DNA from: Crocosphaera sp.
GTDB lineage: Bacteria > Cyanobacteriota > Cyanobacteriia > Cyanobacteriales > Microcystaceae
Reading direction: 5' to 3'
DNA length: 64,000 bases
Assembly: GCA_030065205.1 (NCBI GenBank)
Contig: JASJDN010000009.1
Location: 1 to 64,000 of the forward strand
The notes beneath the pieces are model-generated. The model ran no database searches. It saw nothing but the letters and a program-made list of their open reading frames with translations, and was not told where the DNA came from. Position numbers and translations under genes: made by a program. This document shows, piece by piece, positions 26,019 to 34,039 of this stretch. Positions within the stretch are counted from its first letter, which is position 1. Each line of letters starts with the position of its first letter.

Positions 26019-27080
26019 TTATTGCATTTGTCCATTTTTCCAATTTCCCTCTACTTTTGTACCGTCAGAAAAGATATAAATCCCTGATCCATGCTGTTCA
26101 CCATTTTTAAATTCACCTTTATATTGATCCCCATCGGCATAGTTACACATTCCTTCCCCATTTAATTGGCCAGCTTGAAATTCTCCTTCACAGCGATCGC
26201 CATTGGCAAAGGAATAAACCCCCTCACCGCTAAATTTTCCCTGTTTAAATTCTCCTTTATAAGTATTCCCATTGGCGAAAGAGTAAACGCCTTGACCATG
26301 AAATTGACCCTCTTGGAATTGTCCTGTATAAGTATTCCCATTAGCAAAGGTATAATTTCCCTGTCCTTCAGGTTTTCCTTGAAGAAATTCTCCCTCATAA
26401 ACATTGCCATTGTCATAGGTTCTTTTCCCTTGGCCATGAAATTGTCCCTCTTGAAATTGTCCTTCATAGTTCCCCCCATCCGCAAAAATATAGTTACCTT
26501 CTCCGTGGGGTTGACCTTCTTTTAATTGTCCTTCATAGCGGTTACCATTTTCGTATTGACAGGTTCCTTGACCATTAACACTACCATTACTAACGTCTCC
26601 AGAACATTGATTCCCATTCGCAAAAATAAAGGTTCCTTTTCCACTGGGATTACCGTCAACAAACTCCCCTTCATAACGCCCTCCATCACTAATGATATAA
26701 ACCCCTTGCCCATTGGGTTTTCCTTCTTGAAACTCTCCTTCGTATTTATCCCCATTGGCAAAAAATCTTACCCCTATGCCACTAATATTGCCCCCTTGAA
26801 ATTCTCCTTCATAACTTCCCCCATCAGCAAAAGTATATTTACCCTGACCGTCTTTTTTGCCATCGGTAAAATTGCCTTCATATTTATCCCCATTGGCATA
26901 ATTACAAACTACTTCACCGTTAAGTTTTCCTTCTTCCATTGTGCCTTCACACTTGCCACCATCCGGTAAGGTAATTACCGCAGCTTGCGCTATTAAAGAA
27001 GGATTGACATAACCTGTGATTTCTAAACTAGCAGCCATGAAAACAGCGAAAATTATTTGTTTAAATAGGGTTTTGTTCAT
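26019..27080 (-). CDS. Secreted MORN-repeat protein in the siderophore locus
   Basis: 353 aa. An N-terminal signal peptide (about 1-33, ending SLIAQA) is followed by 13 full 23-residue MORN repeats of the form xYEGEFxxGxxxGxGxYxFANG and a partial 14th. Several repeats contain cysteines where others have tyrosine (CEG, QCSG, TCQY, RCEG, MCNY). MORN repeats build beta-hairpin sheets that often bind lipids or proteins. Export implies a periplasmic or outer-surface place. It sits first in the fecC-fecD-fecE run, 24 bp upstream, a combination I do not know from described siderophore systems. Confidence 0.9.
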   Translation of the reverse strand: MNKTLFKQIIFAVFMAASLEITGYVNPSLIAQAAVITLPDGGKCEGTMEEGKLNGEVVCNYANGDKYEGNFTDGKKDGQGKYTFADGGSYEGEFQGGNISGIGVRFFANGDKYEGEFQEGKPNGQGVYIISDGGRYEGEFVDGNPSGKGTFIFANGNQCSGDVSNGSVNGQGTCQYENGNRYEGQLKEGQPHGEGNYIFADGGNYEGQFQEGQFHGQGKRTYDNGNVYEGEFLQGKPEGQGNYTFANGNTYTGQFQEGQFHGQGVYSFANGNTYKGEFKQGKFSGEGVYSFANGDRCEGEFQAGQLNGEGMCNYADGDQYKGEFKNGEQHGSGIYIFSDGTKVEGNWKNGQMQ

Positions 27081-27144
27081 CTTAAAATCTCCGAATTAAG
27101 GTTGTAAACAATTAGAATTAATAAAGAAATTTGCTGTTATAGCA

Positions 27145-27275
27145 GTAGGGACTTAATATAGCGTTTCTCGGACTCATGGGGTACACCTAACTCCTGCCTC
27201 CTGCCCCCTGCCTCCTGCCTCCAAGCGATAACCTCTGTACCTCACAAGTATGAGAACTGCTATATTATTAAGCCC
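27145..27275. mobile_element. MITE-like element (copy B) inserted inside a GTAGGG palindrome
   Basis: The MITE spans about 27157-27264, with TATAGC/GCTATA ends and imperfect inverted repeats, and has a CTGCCTCCTG-type filler. It is flanked by the separated halves of a palindrome: GTAGGGACTTAATA (27145-27158) on the left and TATTATTAAGCCC (27263-27275) on the right, which match copy 1 at 9427-9455. So the MITE jumped into a TA in the core of an existing palindrome. Confidence 0.65.
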
Positions 27276-27281
27276 AGATAT

Positions 27282-28811
27282 CTATTCTGTGGAGGGAAGG
27301 GGTTCTAAAGGGGGTAAAGAAGGTTCAGGTTCAGGGTTAGCTTGTTTTTGAGCCTCCATTTCTGCTTCCCGTTGCCGTTGCGCCTCTTCTTCAGCTTGAC
27401 GTTGAGCCTCCATTTCTGCCTGACGTTTAGCTTCTTCTTCAGCTTGACGTTGAGCCTCCATTTCTGCCTGACGTTTAGCTTCTTCTTCAGCTTCCCGTTG
27501 CCGTTGCGCCTCCATTTCAGCTTGACGTTCCCTTTCTCGTCGCTGACGTTCGATTTCTGCCTGTCTGCGTCTCGCTTCTTCCTCGAAGTTGCTCCCTTCT
27601 TGAGCAAAAGTAATGGCTAACTTTAACCGTCGTCTATTACCAGACGGACAGCGAATATTCCTCGCAGTATCAATGGCTATTTTGTCCAAAGCAGGATAAC
27701 CACTGGATGACTTAATATTGGCACTGACTACGCTGCCACTACTATTGGTAACCACTTCTACCACTGGCCTTGCTTCGATGCCTTGATTGGCTAAAGATGA
27801 AGGAAAATCAGGCTCTCCAGGAGGGGTACAACCTGCTCCAGAGGTACTTTCACCCGAAGAAGGCGCATTTTGTGCTGGTTTCGAGGGAACCCCCCGATTA
27901 GCGGCCACTGCGCCACCACCAGGGTTGCCAGGGTTATTGCCTGTACTACTTCCTTGGCCGGGACTATTGCCACTACCCCCTTGTAACCCTTCTCTGAGTT
28001 GCCCCACACCTCCCGATGAGGAGAGGTTGAGAGCTTGGGTAGAACTGCCCCCACCCCCCGGTTTAGAACGGTTCGCAGAAACGCTGCCCGGGTTACTAGG
28101 GTTACCTTGAGGGTTACTGCTTTCTGGGGAGGAAGCAGTGGAAGATGGGTTGCCCCTCATGCGATTCCCCAAATCGGTCATAGTTTCGGTGATGTTGGTT
28201 AGGGGGTTAGAGGTGGCCGTAGGACGTTCAGGAACAGAACGGCTAATGGTGGGTTCTGTCACTGTTTCTGGAGGTGATGGGTTGTCTTGTTCCGGTTGTG
28301 CTGCTTCTGGTTGAGGTTCAGGAACAGGAGTGGGGGGCAAGTTGGCAATGGGTTCGGGAAGGGTGGGTTGGGATTGGGGTTCTGGTTTGGGTGCAGGGGC
28401 TGGTTCTGGGGCTGTATTATTCTGTGAGGGGGGAGAAGGGGTAAACTGAGCCACTTCTGGCTGTATAGGTGAAGGGGGTTGGGGTTGAGTTGAGGGACTC
28501 GAAGACAGTTGAGAACTCTCAGAAGAGGGTTCAGTTTCTTGGGTTTGTTCGAGTTCCGGCAAGGGGTCAGGGGTTAATTTTGTTTCTAGTTCTGGTTCGG
28601 GTTCCGGTTCAATTTTTTCGGGTTCTGGTTCTTCGACAAAAATGAGTTCAATGGGTTCTGCGGTTACTGTTTCCGGTTCTGGCAGCAAGCTTAAACTAAC
28701 AATAATTCCTGCGTGCAAAACCACGGAACCTCCTAGCCCATAGAGGATGAGCTTTTTGAGAGCTTGTTTTTCTTGATGACGTTGTTCGTTACAAAGGTTG
28801 GTTAAGGTCAT
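27282..28811 (-). CDS. tonB: TonB-like energy transducer with extra C-terminal coiled coil
   Basis: 509 aa. A membrane anchor lies at about 19-42 (LILYGLGGSVVLHAGIIVSL) and is followed by a Pro/Glu-rich spacer (PEPEP runs, about 50-190), a Gly/Ser/Pro-rich stretch, and a TonB C-terminal domain (about 330-405) with EARPVVEVVTNSSGSV and ARNIRCPSGNRRRLKLAITF. TonB passes energy from ExbB/ExbD to outer-membrane receptors. Here about 100 residues of repeated Glu/Gln/Arg coiled coil follow the TonB domain, where most TonB proteins end. ExbBD and a receptor are encoded 5-9 kb away. The palindrome at 28972 is in its upstream region. Confidence 0.85.
   Translation of the reverse strand: MTLTNLCNEQRHQEKQALKKLILYGLGGSVVLHAGIIVSLSLLPEPETVTAEPIELIFVEEPEPEKIEPEPEPELETKLTPDPLPELEQTQETEPSSESSQLSSSPSTQPQPPSPIQPEVAQFTPSPPSQNNTAPEPAPAPKPEPQSQPTLPEPIANLPPTPVPEPQPEAAQPEQDNPSPPETVTEPTISRSVPERPTATSNPLTNITETMTDLGNRMRGNPSSTASSPESSNPQGNPSNPGSVSANRSKPGGGGSSTQALNLSSSGGVGQLREGLQGGSGNSPGQGSSTGNNPGNPGGGAVAANRGVPSKPAQNAPSSGESTSGAGCTPPGEPDFPSSLANQGIEARPVVEVVTNSSGSVVSANIKSSSGYPALDKIAIDTARNIRCPSGNRRRLKLAITFAQEGSNFEEEARRRQAEIERQRRERERQAEMEAQRQREAEEEAKRQAEMEAQRQAEEEAKRQAEMEAQRQAEEEAQRQREAEMEAQKQANPEPEPSLPPLEPLPSTE
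27392..27490. repeat. 48-bp tandem repeat within tonB
   Basis: Two nearly exact 48-bp units (27392-27439, 27440-27487) encode the 16-residue coiled-coil unit of the TonB tail (EEAKRQAEMEAQRQAE). Partial units continue on both sides. Copy number probably varies between strains. Confidence 0.8.
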
Positions 28812-28971
28812 GGCCGCAAAATATGCTTATGAATTACTGTTAAATTTTTCATCTCCAGGGCATCACAGAACCCAGGCAACAAGCAGGGGATAGGTTTGAC
28901 CCGTTAATGATAACTATACGCAATAAAATTTAGTTTAATGTAATATATATATTTTTTTTTTGCAAGGCTTA

Positions 28972-28988
28972 TTAAGAATATTTCTTAA
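28972..28988. promoter_or_regulatory. Operator candidate TTAAGAATATTTCTTAA upstream of tonB
   Basis: Perfect 7-3-7 palindrome, 160 bp before the tonB start. The identical 17-mer, with CTTA also shared on the left, lies 40 bp upstream of the TonB-dependent receptor (36561-36577). Two copies, both before TonB-system genes and not seen elsewhere here by eye, suggest a common regulator (Fur-like or AraC-like). The rest of the 28812-29227 gap shows no gene. Confidence 0.55.
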
Positions 28989-29227
28989 GTAATGTTAGGT
29001 TAATGCTAATGAATACACAGCGATCGCCTTCCTATGCCATCTTAAGTTTAGACTCCCTTCCAATCCTGAACAGGCTCTGTGTATCGCTGTTGGTTGTAGA
29101 GAACACCCCTAGGAGCAAAGGGAGGCTAACATGAGAATCCAACCAGATTATAAAAGATAATGAATTCTAATCATTCAATTGATAAATTTTATTAGAAATT
29201 GCTTGACTAGAAGTTAAATATTATTTT

Positions 29228-29242
29228 GATAATTTTTGTCAA
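29228..29242 (+). promoter_or_regulatory. Fur-box-like half site before the sucrase/ferredoxin-like gene
   Basis: GATAATTTTTGTCAA is identical to 36599-36613, the right part of a near-consensus Fur box before the receptor gene. It lies 32-46 nt upstream of the ATG at 29274, a good place for an operator. Confidence 0.45.
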
Positions 29243-29273
29243 TTCTTTGTCTATTATTGAGGTAAATGTTAGT

Positions 29274-30302
29274 ATGCAAGTCAAAAATTTAGTCGATTGT
29301 CAGTTGTGTTCTGTTATTGCTAAAAATAATGGAGAAGATCCCATCGGAACAGCAAAACATTGTGATGGGTGGTTAATAATAGAATGGCCGCAACCTTGGA
29401 TTATAGAAGATTTGATGGATGATTCATTAATAGAAAAAGTCTTTACTTTAATTCAACAATGCAAACAAGAAAAAGGAGTTAATATACGACCTATATTAAT
29501 TGCTCCTGATGTCAACTATTCTGTTAAAAATAATCTTCGTATTATATATTATCAAAGTCCTGGTATTAGTAAAAACAACCTTAAAATACCATTTTTTGCG
29601 TACATAAAAAACGAATTTGTATTACCCCAAGAAGCAATGATTACTTTAATAACGGACTTATTAATCGATCCCGATAAATTATCACAATTTGATACTTATA
29701 AACAGTCAACCGATCATATTCGAGATATATTAGTTTGTACGCATGGAAATGTTGATTTAGCTTGTTCTCGTTTTGGTTTTCCTATTTATAATCACATTAA
29801 AAAACAGTATAGTATCAATAATGATAACCTTCGCGTGTGGCGTTGTTCTCATTTTGGAGGTCATCAGTTTGCCCCTACCTTAATTGATTTTCCCATTGGT
29901 CAAGTTTGGGGACATCTAGAAACAGAAATTTTAGATAATTTGATTTATCGACAAGGAAATGTGGAGAAACTTCGTAATTTTTATCGAGGTTGGACAGGAT
30001 TAAGTAAATTTGGTCAAATAGTGGAACGAGAACTATGGATAAAATGGGGCTGGCCTTGGCTAAACTACAAGAAATCAGAACAAATTTTAACACAATTCCC
30101 TGATAATAATTTAGAGGATGTTGAGGGGATAGAAGTGAGGTTAGAAGCGATTCAACCCGATAACAAAGTCAACTATATTTATCAGGCCAAGGTAGAAGTT
30201 TCAGGAGAAATAGAAACGGTCAAAAATTCGGGGGAGAATGCTATTTTAATTAAACAATATGCTGTTTCTCAATGGAAAGAAATTGTCCAAAAAGTAGAAT
30301 GA
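29274..30302 (+). CDS. Sucrase/ferredoxin-like family protein of the iron locus
   Basis: 342 aa from ATG 29274, chosen because GAGGT lies at 29259-29263; a longer frame opens with TTG at 29226 but would place the operator inside coding sequence. The Suc/Fer-like motifs are CTHGNVDLACSRFG (near 155) and WRCSHFGGHQFAPTLIDFP (near 190), whose Cys/His residues are the expected ligands of a thioredoxin-like [2Fe-2S] fold. An early CQLC pair is also present. Homologues sit in siderophore loci and may reduce Fe(III)-siderophores in the cytoplasm; that role is inference. It is divergent from tonB. Confidence 0.8.
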   Translation: MQVKNLVDCQLCSVIAKNNGEDPIGTAKHCDGWLIIEWPQPWIIEDLMDDSLIEKVFTLIQQCKQEKGVNIRPILIAPDVNYSVKNNLRIIYYQSPGISKNNLKIPFFAYIKNEFVLPQEAMITLITDLLIDPDKLSQFDTYKQSTDHIRDILVCTHGNVDLACSRFGFPIYNHIKKQYSINNDNLRVWRCSHFGGHQFAPTLIDFPIGQVWGHLETEILDNLIYRQGNVEKLRNFYRGWTGLSKFGQIVERELWIKWGWPWLNYKKSEQILTQFPDNNLEDVEGIEVRLEAIQPDNKVNYIYQAKVEVSGEIETVKNSGENAILIKQYAVSQWKEIVQKVE

Positions 30303-30307
30303 TTTTT

Positions 30308-31519
30308 CTAGGAAATCATCTTTTTTTGACGAACCCCCAATAGTAATATAAAACTAGCTGCGATCGTCAACAAACTGCCTAAGATAAAAGGAGTTTGAGG
30401 ATTAACTGTTTGCCACAAAAACCCGGCTAATAGATTGGCAGGCAATAAAATTATCCCTATCGCTAAATTAATAATGCCAAATCCTGTACCTCGTAATTTT
30501 GGGGGGGTGAAATCTGCTACCAACGCCAACAAAACCCCTTGACTTATACCTAAGTAAACCCCATACAAAGCAAACAGTCCCCAGATTTGTTGAGGTTGCT
30601 GGACCCAAGCAAAACCCAGATAAAGCAAGGAAAATAACCAAAATGCTACCACTAGAAGGTGTTTGCGACCCATACGGTCCGATAATAACCCCAAAGGATA
30701 GGCACTTAACATATAGGAAAAATTCATGACAATCATGGATAAAGGAATCCAAGCATCAGCAATACCTATGTCTTGCGCTTTCAATAATAAAAAGGCATCG
30801 CTAAAATTACCCAAATTAAATAACGCCGCCGCCAAAACCAGTATCCAATAATTGCGCCCCAACTGTTGAAAAGTGTTCCATTGTATCAGTTTGCTTCGTT
30901 TTTCTTTAGAGGAAGGGGTTTCTCGAATGCCTTTCACCAGTAGACACACAGAGATCATTCCTGAGACAAGCGCAACCCAAAACACCAGACGAAAATTTTG
31001 CCCAGAGATTAAGAGAATAAGAGTGGCTGCCAACGGACCAGAAAAAGCACCAATGGTATCGAGGGTTTGACGTAACCCGTAAGCTGCTCCCCGTTGCTCT
31101 GTTGGGGTCACATCTGCCACTAAAGCGTTACGGGGAGCGACTCGAATCCCTTTACCCAGGCGATCGCCAAACCGCGCCCCTAATACCCATAAGGGACTAT
31201 TGGCTAAGGCAAATAAGGGAATAACGGCTGCTGAGAGTCCGTATCCCAGGATTGCCAGTTCTTTGCGTCGTCCCCAATAATCGCTTAATGCTCCTGAAAA
31301 CAGTTTAAAAATAGAAGCAGTAGATTCAGCGATACCTTCAATGAGTCCTATGATACTTAAATTAGCTCCTAAAACAGACACTAAAAACAAGGGGAGAACT
31401 GATTGAATGGCTTTTGTTCCAAAATCCGTAAATAGGCTAACTAAGCCCAAGATCCAGACATTACTATGAATCTTTTTTAATGGCTTCTTTGATTGAATTG
31501 GGGGTTTATGAGTAGACAT
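30308..31519 (-). CDS. MFS transporter of the siderophore locus
   Basis: 403 aa, 12 predicted hydrophobic helices. The MFS loop 2-3 signature appears as GALSDYWGRRKELA, and DRLGKGIRVAPRNALVADVTP is a feature of a drug/solute-efflux-like MFS group. The second half repeats the pattern (GLLSDRMGRKHLLV). Substrate unknown. Position between the ferredoxin-like gene and a second MFS gene suggests siderophore or metal transport. It is 5 bp from the convergent ferredoxin-like gene. Confidence 0.85.
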   Translation of the reverse strand: MSTHKPPIQSKKPLKKIHSNVWILGLVSLFTDFGTKAIQSVLPLFLVSVLGANLSIIGLIEGIAESTASIFKLFSGALSDYWGRRKELAILGYGLSAAVIPLFALANSPLWVLGARFGDRLGKGIRVAPRNALVADVTPTEQRGAAYGLRQTLDTIGAFSGPLAATLILLISGQNFRLVFWVALVSGMISVCLLVKGIRETPSSKEKRSKLIQWNTFQQLGRNYWILVLAAALFNLGNFSDAFLLLKAQDIGIADAWIPLSMIVMNFSYMLSAYPLGLLSDRMGRKHLLVVAFWLFSLLYLGFAWVQQPQQIWGLFALYGVYLGISQGVLLALVADFTPPKLRGTGFGIINLAIGIILLPANLLAGFLWQTVNPQTPFILGSLLTIAASFILLLGVRQKKMIS

Positions 31520-31557
31520 GACAAAAATTTAGGATATTTTTATAAATTCTTAATTAT

Positions 31558-31586
31558 GTAGGGGCTTAATAATATTAAGCCCCTAC
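31558..31586. repeat. 29-bp palindrome (copy 2), overlapping a stop codon
   Basis: GTAGGGGCTTAAT and ATTAAGCCCCTAC around AAT, a perfect palindrome. Its right arm supplies the TAG stop (31583-31585) of the upstream MFS gene. It lies between the two MFS genes and may terminate or attenuate read-through. Confidence 0.85.
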
Positions 31587-32902
31587 GGTACTTTTTCTAA
31601 GGAATTATAATCACAATCAGGTAAATTCTTTTCTAAGTTTTGTAAAAGAGGAAGACGATAACCCAGTAAACAGAGTAACATCCCAATCGCTGATAATAAA
31701 GCACATTGTAAAGCCATTCCTGCACCATTTCCTGTGCCAAAAATGCCCCCTAATAGATTAGCTAAAATGGTTCCTTGTTTCATAGCAGGTTCAAAAATAT
31801 AATCTGCCATTGGTCCACCGATCACCAAAGCCAAAGTTAACACAATTTGATTAAGTAACGAACGAGTTGCAAACACTTTTCCTTGTACAGAAGTTTCTAC
31901 TTTAGACAACCAAATACTTTGATAATAACTACCTGGAAACAGGGCAAAAAATCCACCACTAAAAGCAGAAATCATCCAAACGATGGGATAAGGAAATAAT
32001 CCTAACATCATTAAACTACTTAATTGTAAACCTCGACCCAATAATACATTATTGACACGGTTTTTTGTCCCACCCCAAACAGTCATAAAAACAGCACTCA
32101 ACATATTACCAATACCAAACGTCATCATAACCGTTCCTAAGATTTCTTCTTGAGTTCCACTCCTCGCTAAAACCATAGGAGATAAAATAGCTACATTGAT
32201 ATTTAAAATAAAAAGATGAGCCAAAAAAACACAGAGAATAGCTAATAAACTGGGTCTTTGTTTTAAATAATTAAAACCAAAAGTTAACTCTGTCAAAAAA
32301 GTTTCCCAATTCGGAAGTTTTTTGGTTTTATTTACAACACCAGAACTTTGAGGAATTGTAACGCCAATAATCGTACCAATGGCGATAATAAACGTAATTA
32401 AATCAACAACAAGAACTCCTGAAAATCCAATATAAGCATAGATAAATCCTGCTGACATCGGGGCAATGGTGTAAGCAATCCCTTCTTGTACCCCATTCAT
32501 CGCACTGGCTCTTGTATAGTGTTTTTTAGGAACCATTAAAGAGATTAATGGGAGAAAAGCTAGGGTTTGAATTTGGCTGAATAATCCATTAATTGCACTG
32601 GTTAAATATAAGTGCCAAATTTGTAAATTATTAGTTAAAAAAAGTAATAAAATAACAATAGTAGAGAGTCCTGCCACAGCATCACCAATGAGTAACAAGT
32701 GTTTGCGATCAAACCGATCCACAATAACACCAGCAAACAAAGCGGCAATAATTTTAGGAGTTTGGGAGAAAAAGAGAAGCAGAGATAAAGGTGTAGCTTG
32801 TTCCGTAATTTCCCAAGCCCAAATTGTAACAGCAAAATTGGTCATTTCTGAACCAATTAAAGAAGCGAGTTGACCTAACCAAATGATAAAAAAAGTGATC
32901 AT
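31583..32902 (-). CDS. EntS-like MFS exporter of the siderophore locus
   Basis: 439 aa, about 12 hydrophobic helices, with the MFS motif GVIVDRFDRKHLLLIGD and the MFS_3/EntS-type pattern (long loop near 190-215, QTPKIIAALFAG before motif A). Such proteins often export siderophores made by the cell. It lies directly downstream of the siderophore-binding lipoprotein (2 bp), so it is in that operon. Without biosynthesis genes in view it may export another compound or recycle the siderophore. Three residues before the stop belong to the final VP. Confidence 0.8.
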   Translation of the reverse strand: MITFFIIWLGQLASLIGSEMTNFAVTIWAWEITEQATPLSLLLFFSQTPKIIAALFAGVIVDRFDRKHLLLIGDAVAGLSTIVILLLFLTNNLQIWHLYLTSAINGLFSQIQTLAFLPLISLMVPKKHYTRASAMNGVQEGIAYTIAPMSAGFIYAYIGFSGVLVVDLITFIIAIGTIIGVTIPQSSGVVNKTKKLPNWETFLTELTFGFNYLKQRPSLLAILCVFLAHLFILNINVAILSPMVLARSGTQEEILGTVMMTFGIGNMLSAVFMTVWGGTKNRVNNVLLGRGLQLSSLMMLGLFPYPIVWMISAFSGGFFALFPGSYYQSIWLSKVETSVQGKVFATRSLLNQIVLTLALVIGGPMADYIFEPAMKQGTILANLLGGIFGTGNGAGMALQCALLSAIGMLLCLLGYRLPLLQNLEKNLPDCDYNSLEKVP

Positions 32903-32904
32903 AA

Positions 32905-33981
32905 TTAGAGTAAAAATTCTCGTAATTCATTTAAAATTAACTGAGTGCCATTCGGTCCATTTAACCCATTCCAAAGATAATAGGTTGTAAAATAAACTCG
33001 GTCATTTTTACTTGCTTTTAAACCCTGAGCAATTTTATTGCTTTGCCAACTTTCTTGAACAGGTTTTGACTGACTGGTTTTAACAAAAGAATCTAGGGAT
33101 TTTTCTGATGAGGTATCTATGGTTTTTTCTGTGTCTGAACTATGACCCATAACAATAATAATATCCGCTTCATTTAATTGGGGTAATGCTTCAACAGAAA
33201 TAGGAATACTAGGCCCTTTTACCTTGATAGAGGGTAAAGAAACTATCTCAAAGCCAACCCCTTGCATTACTTCTCCTAGATAGGTATTCGGTTGAATAAC
33301 AATCACTTGATTTTGTAAACTATTCATACCCAAAAGGAGTAATTTTGGGTGTTTTTCCACTACAGAAGCTAAGTCTTGACGGGCTTTATCAATGGCCTTT
33401 TGATGGGTAGCGATCGCTTGTTCGGCCTTTTCTTCTTCCCCTAAAATGTTAGCCATATCTTGGATAGTTTGTTGCCATTGTCCCCCAACAGTACGCACAT
33501 CCCAAATAAAAGTAGGGGCAATTTGTTTGAGGAGATCATAACTGCTTTGATTTCTAATTTCTCCAAAAATAACATCAGGTTTTAGAGTTGCTAATTTTTC
33601 TAAAGAAGGTTCACCACCTAAGCCTAAATTAACAGGTTGTGTGGTCACTTGTTCCCCTAAATAGGGTATTTGTTGAGAAGGATTATTAAATCTATCCCCC
33701 GGTTTAGGAACCCCTGGTGTGGCAAAAGGAAAACCATAAGCAGCCGGTTGATAACCCAAGGATAAAAGTAAGTCGAGATGATGAGGACTAAGAACAACTA
33801 TTTTCTCTGGTTGACCACAAATTTCTGTGGTATCTAAAGCGTGTTCAATGGTTCGGCAATTTGTCTTATTAGAGGCTTGTTGAACCGGTGTCTCAGAGGA
33901 ACTACAAGCAATAATTACCAAGGAGGTAATTAAGGTTAAAAAGATGAATTTCAGGGTTTTAGAAATTGTTAACATCAGCAA
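32905..33981 (-). CDS. fecB: Siderophore-binding lipoprotein (FecB/FhuD family)
   Basis: 358 aa. An N-terminal signal with lipobox LVIIAC puts the acylated cysteine at residue 26. The periplasmic binding fold of class III follows: EKIVVLSPHHLDLLLSLGYQP (first strand), LKPDVIFGEI, DTVV-like helix spans and a C-terminal WNGLNG motif. The bound ligand is presumably an Fe(III)-siderophore passed to FecCDE. It is co-transcribed with the receptor upstream (58 bp, with a palindrome between) and with the MFS gene downstream. Confidence 0.9.
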   Translation of the reverse strand: MLMLTISKTLKFIFLTLITSLVIIACSSSETPVQQASNKTNCRTIEHALDTTEICGQPEKIVVLSPHHLDLLLSLGYQPAAYGFPFATPGVPKPGDRFNNPSQQIPYLGEQVTTQPVNLGLGGEPSLEKLATLKPDVIFGEIRNQSSYDLLKQIAPTFIWDVRTVGGQWQQTIQDMANILGEEEKAEQAIATHQKAIDKARQDLASVVEKHPKLLLLGMNSLQNQVIVIQPNTYLGEVMQGVGFEIVSLPSIKVKGPSIPISVEALPQLNEADIIIVMGHSSDTEKTIDTSSEKSLDSFVKTSQSKPVQESWQSNKIAQGLKASKNDRVYFTTYYLWNGLNGPNGTQLILNELREFLL

Positions 33982-34006
33982 TTTAAGTTAGTGGCTAAAA
34001 TAGTAA

Positions 34007-34034
34007 GTAAGGGTTAACAGTTGTTAACCCCTAC
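34007..34034. repeat. 28-bp palindrome (copy 3) between receptor and fecB
   Basis: GTAAGGGTTAACAG pairs with TTGTTAACCCCTAC (mismatches A/C near the end and G/T in the centre). It lies in the 58-bp gap between the receptor stop and the fecB start on the same strand, where a hairpin could set relative expression of the two genes. Confidence 0.75.
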
Positions 34035-34039
34035 ATAAG

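Noticed and set aside
26166..26969. Two long plus-strand frames opposite the MORN gene
   Set aside because: The repeats of the MORN gene give open frames on the opposite strand; no start signals or family match.
27392..27490. Possible minisatellite or CRISPR-like array
   Set aside because: It is in frame in tonB and encodes a coiled-coil unit.
27787..28110. Pro/Gly/Leu-rich frame opposite tonB
   Set aside because: Shadow of the Gly/Pro/Ser-rich spacer of TonB.
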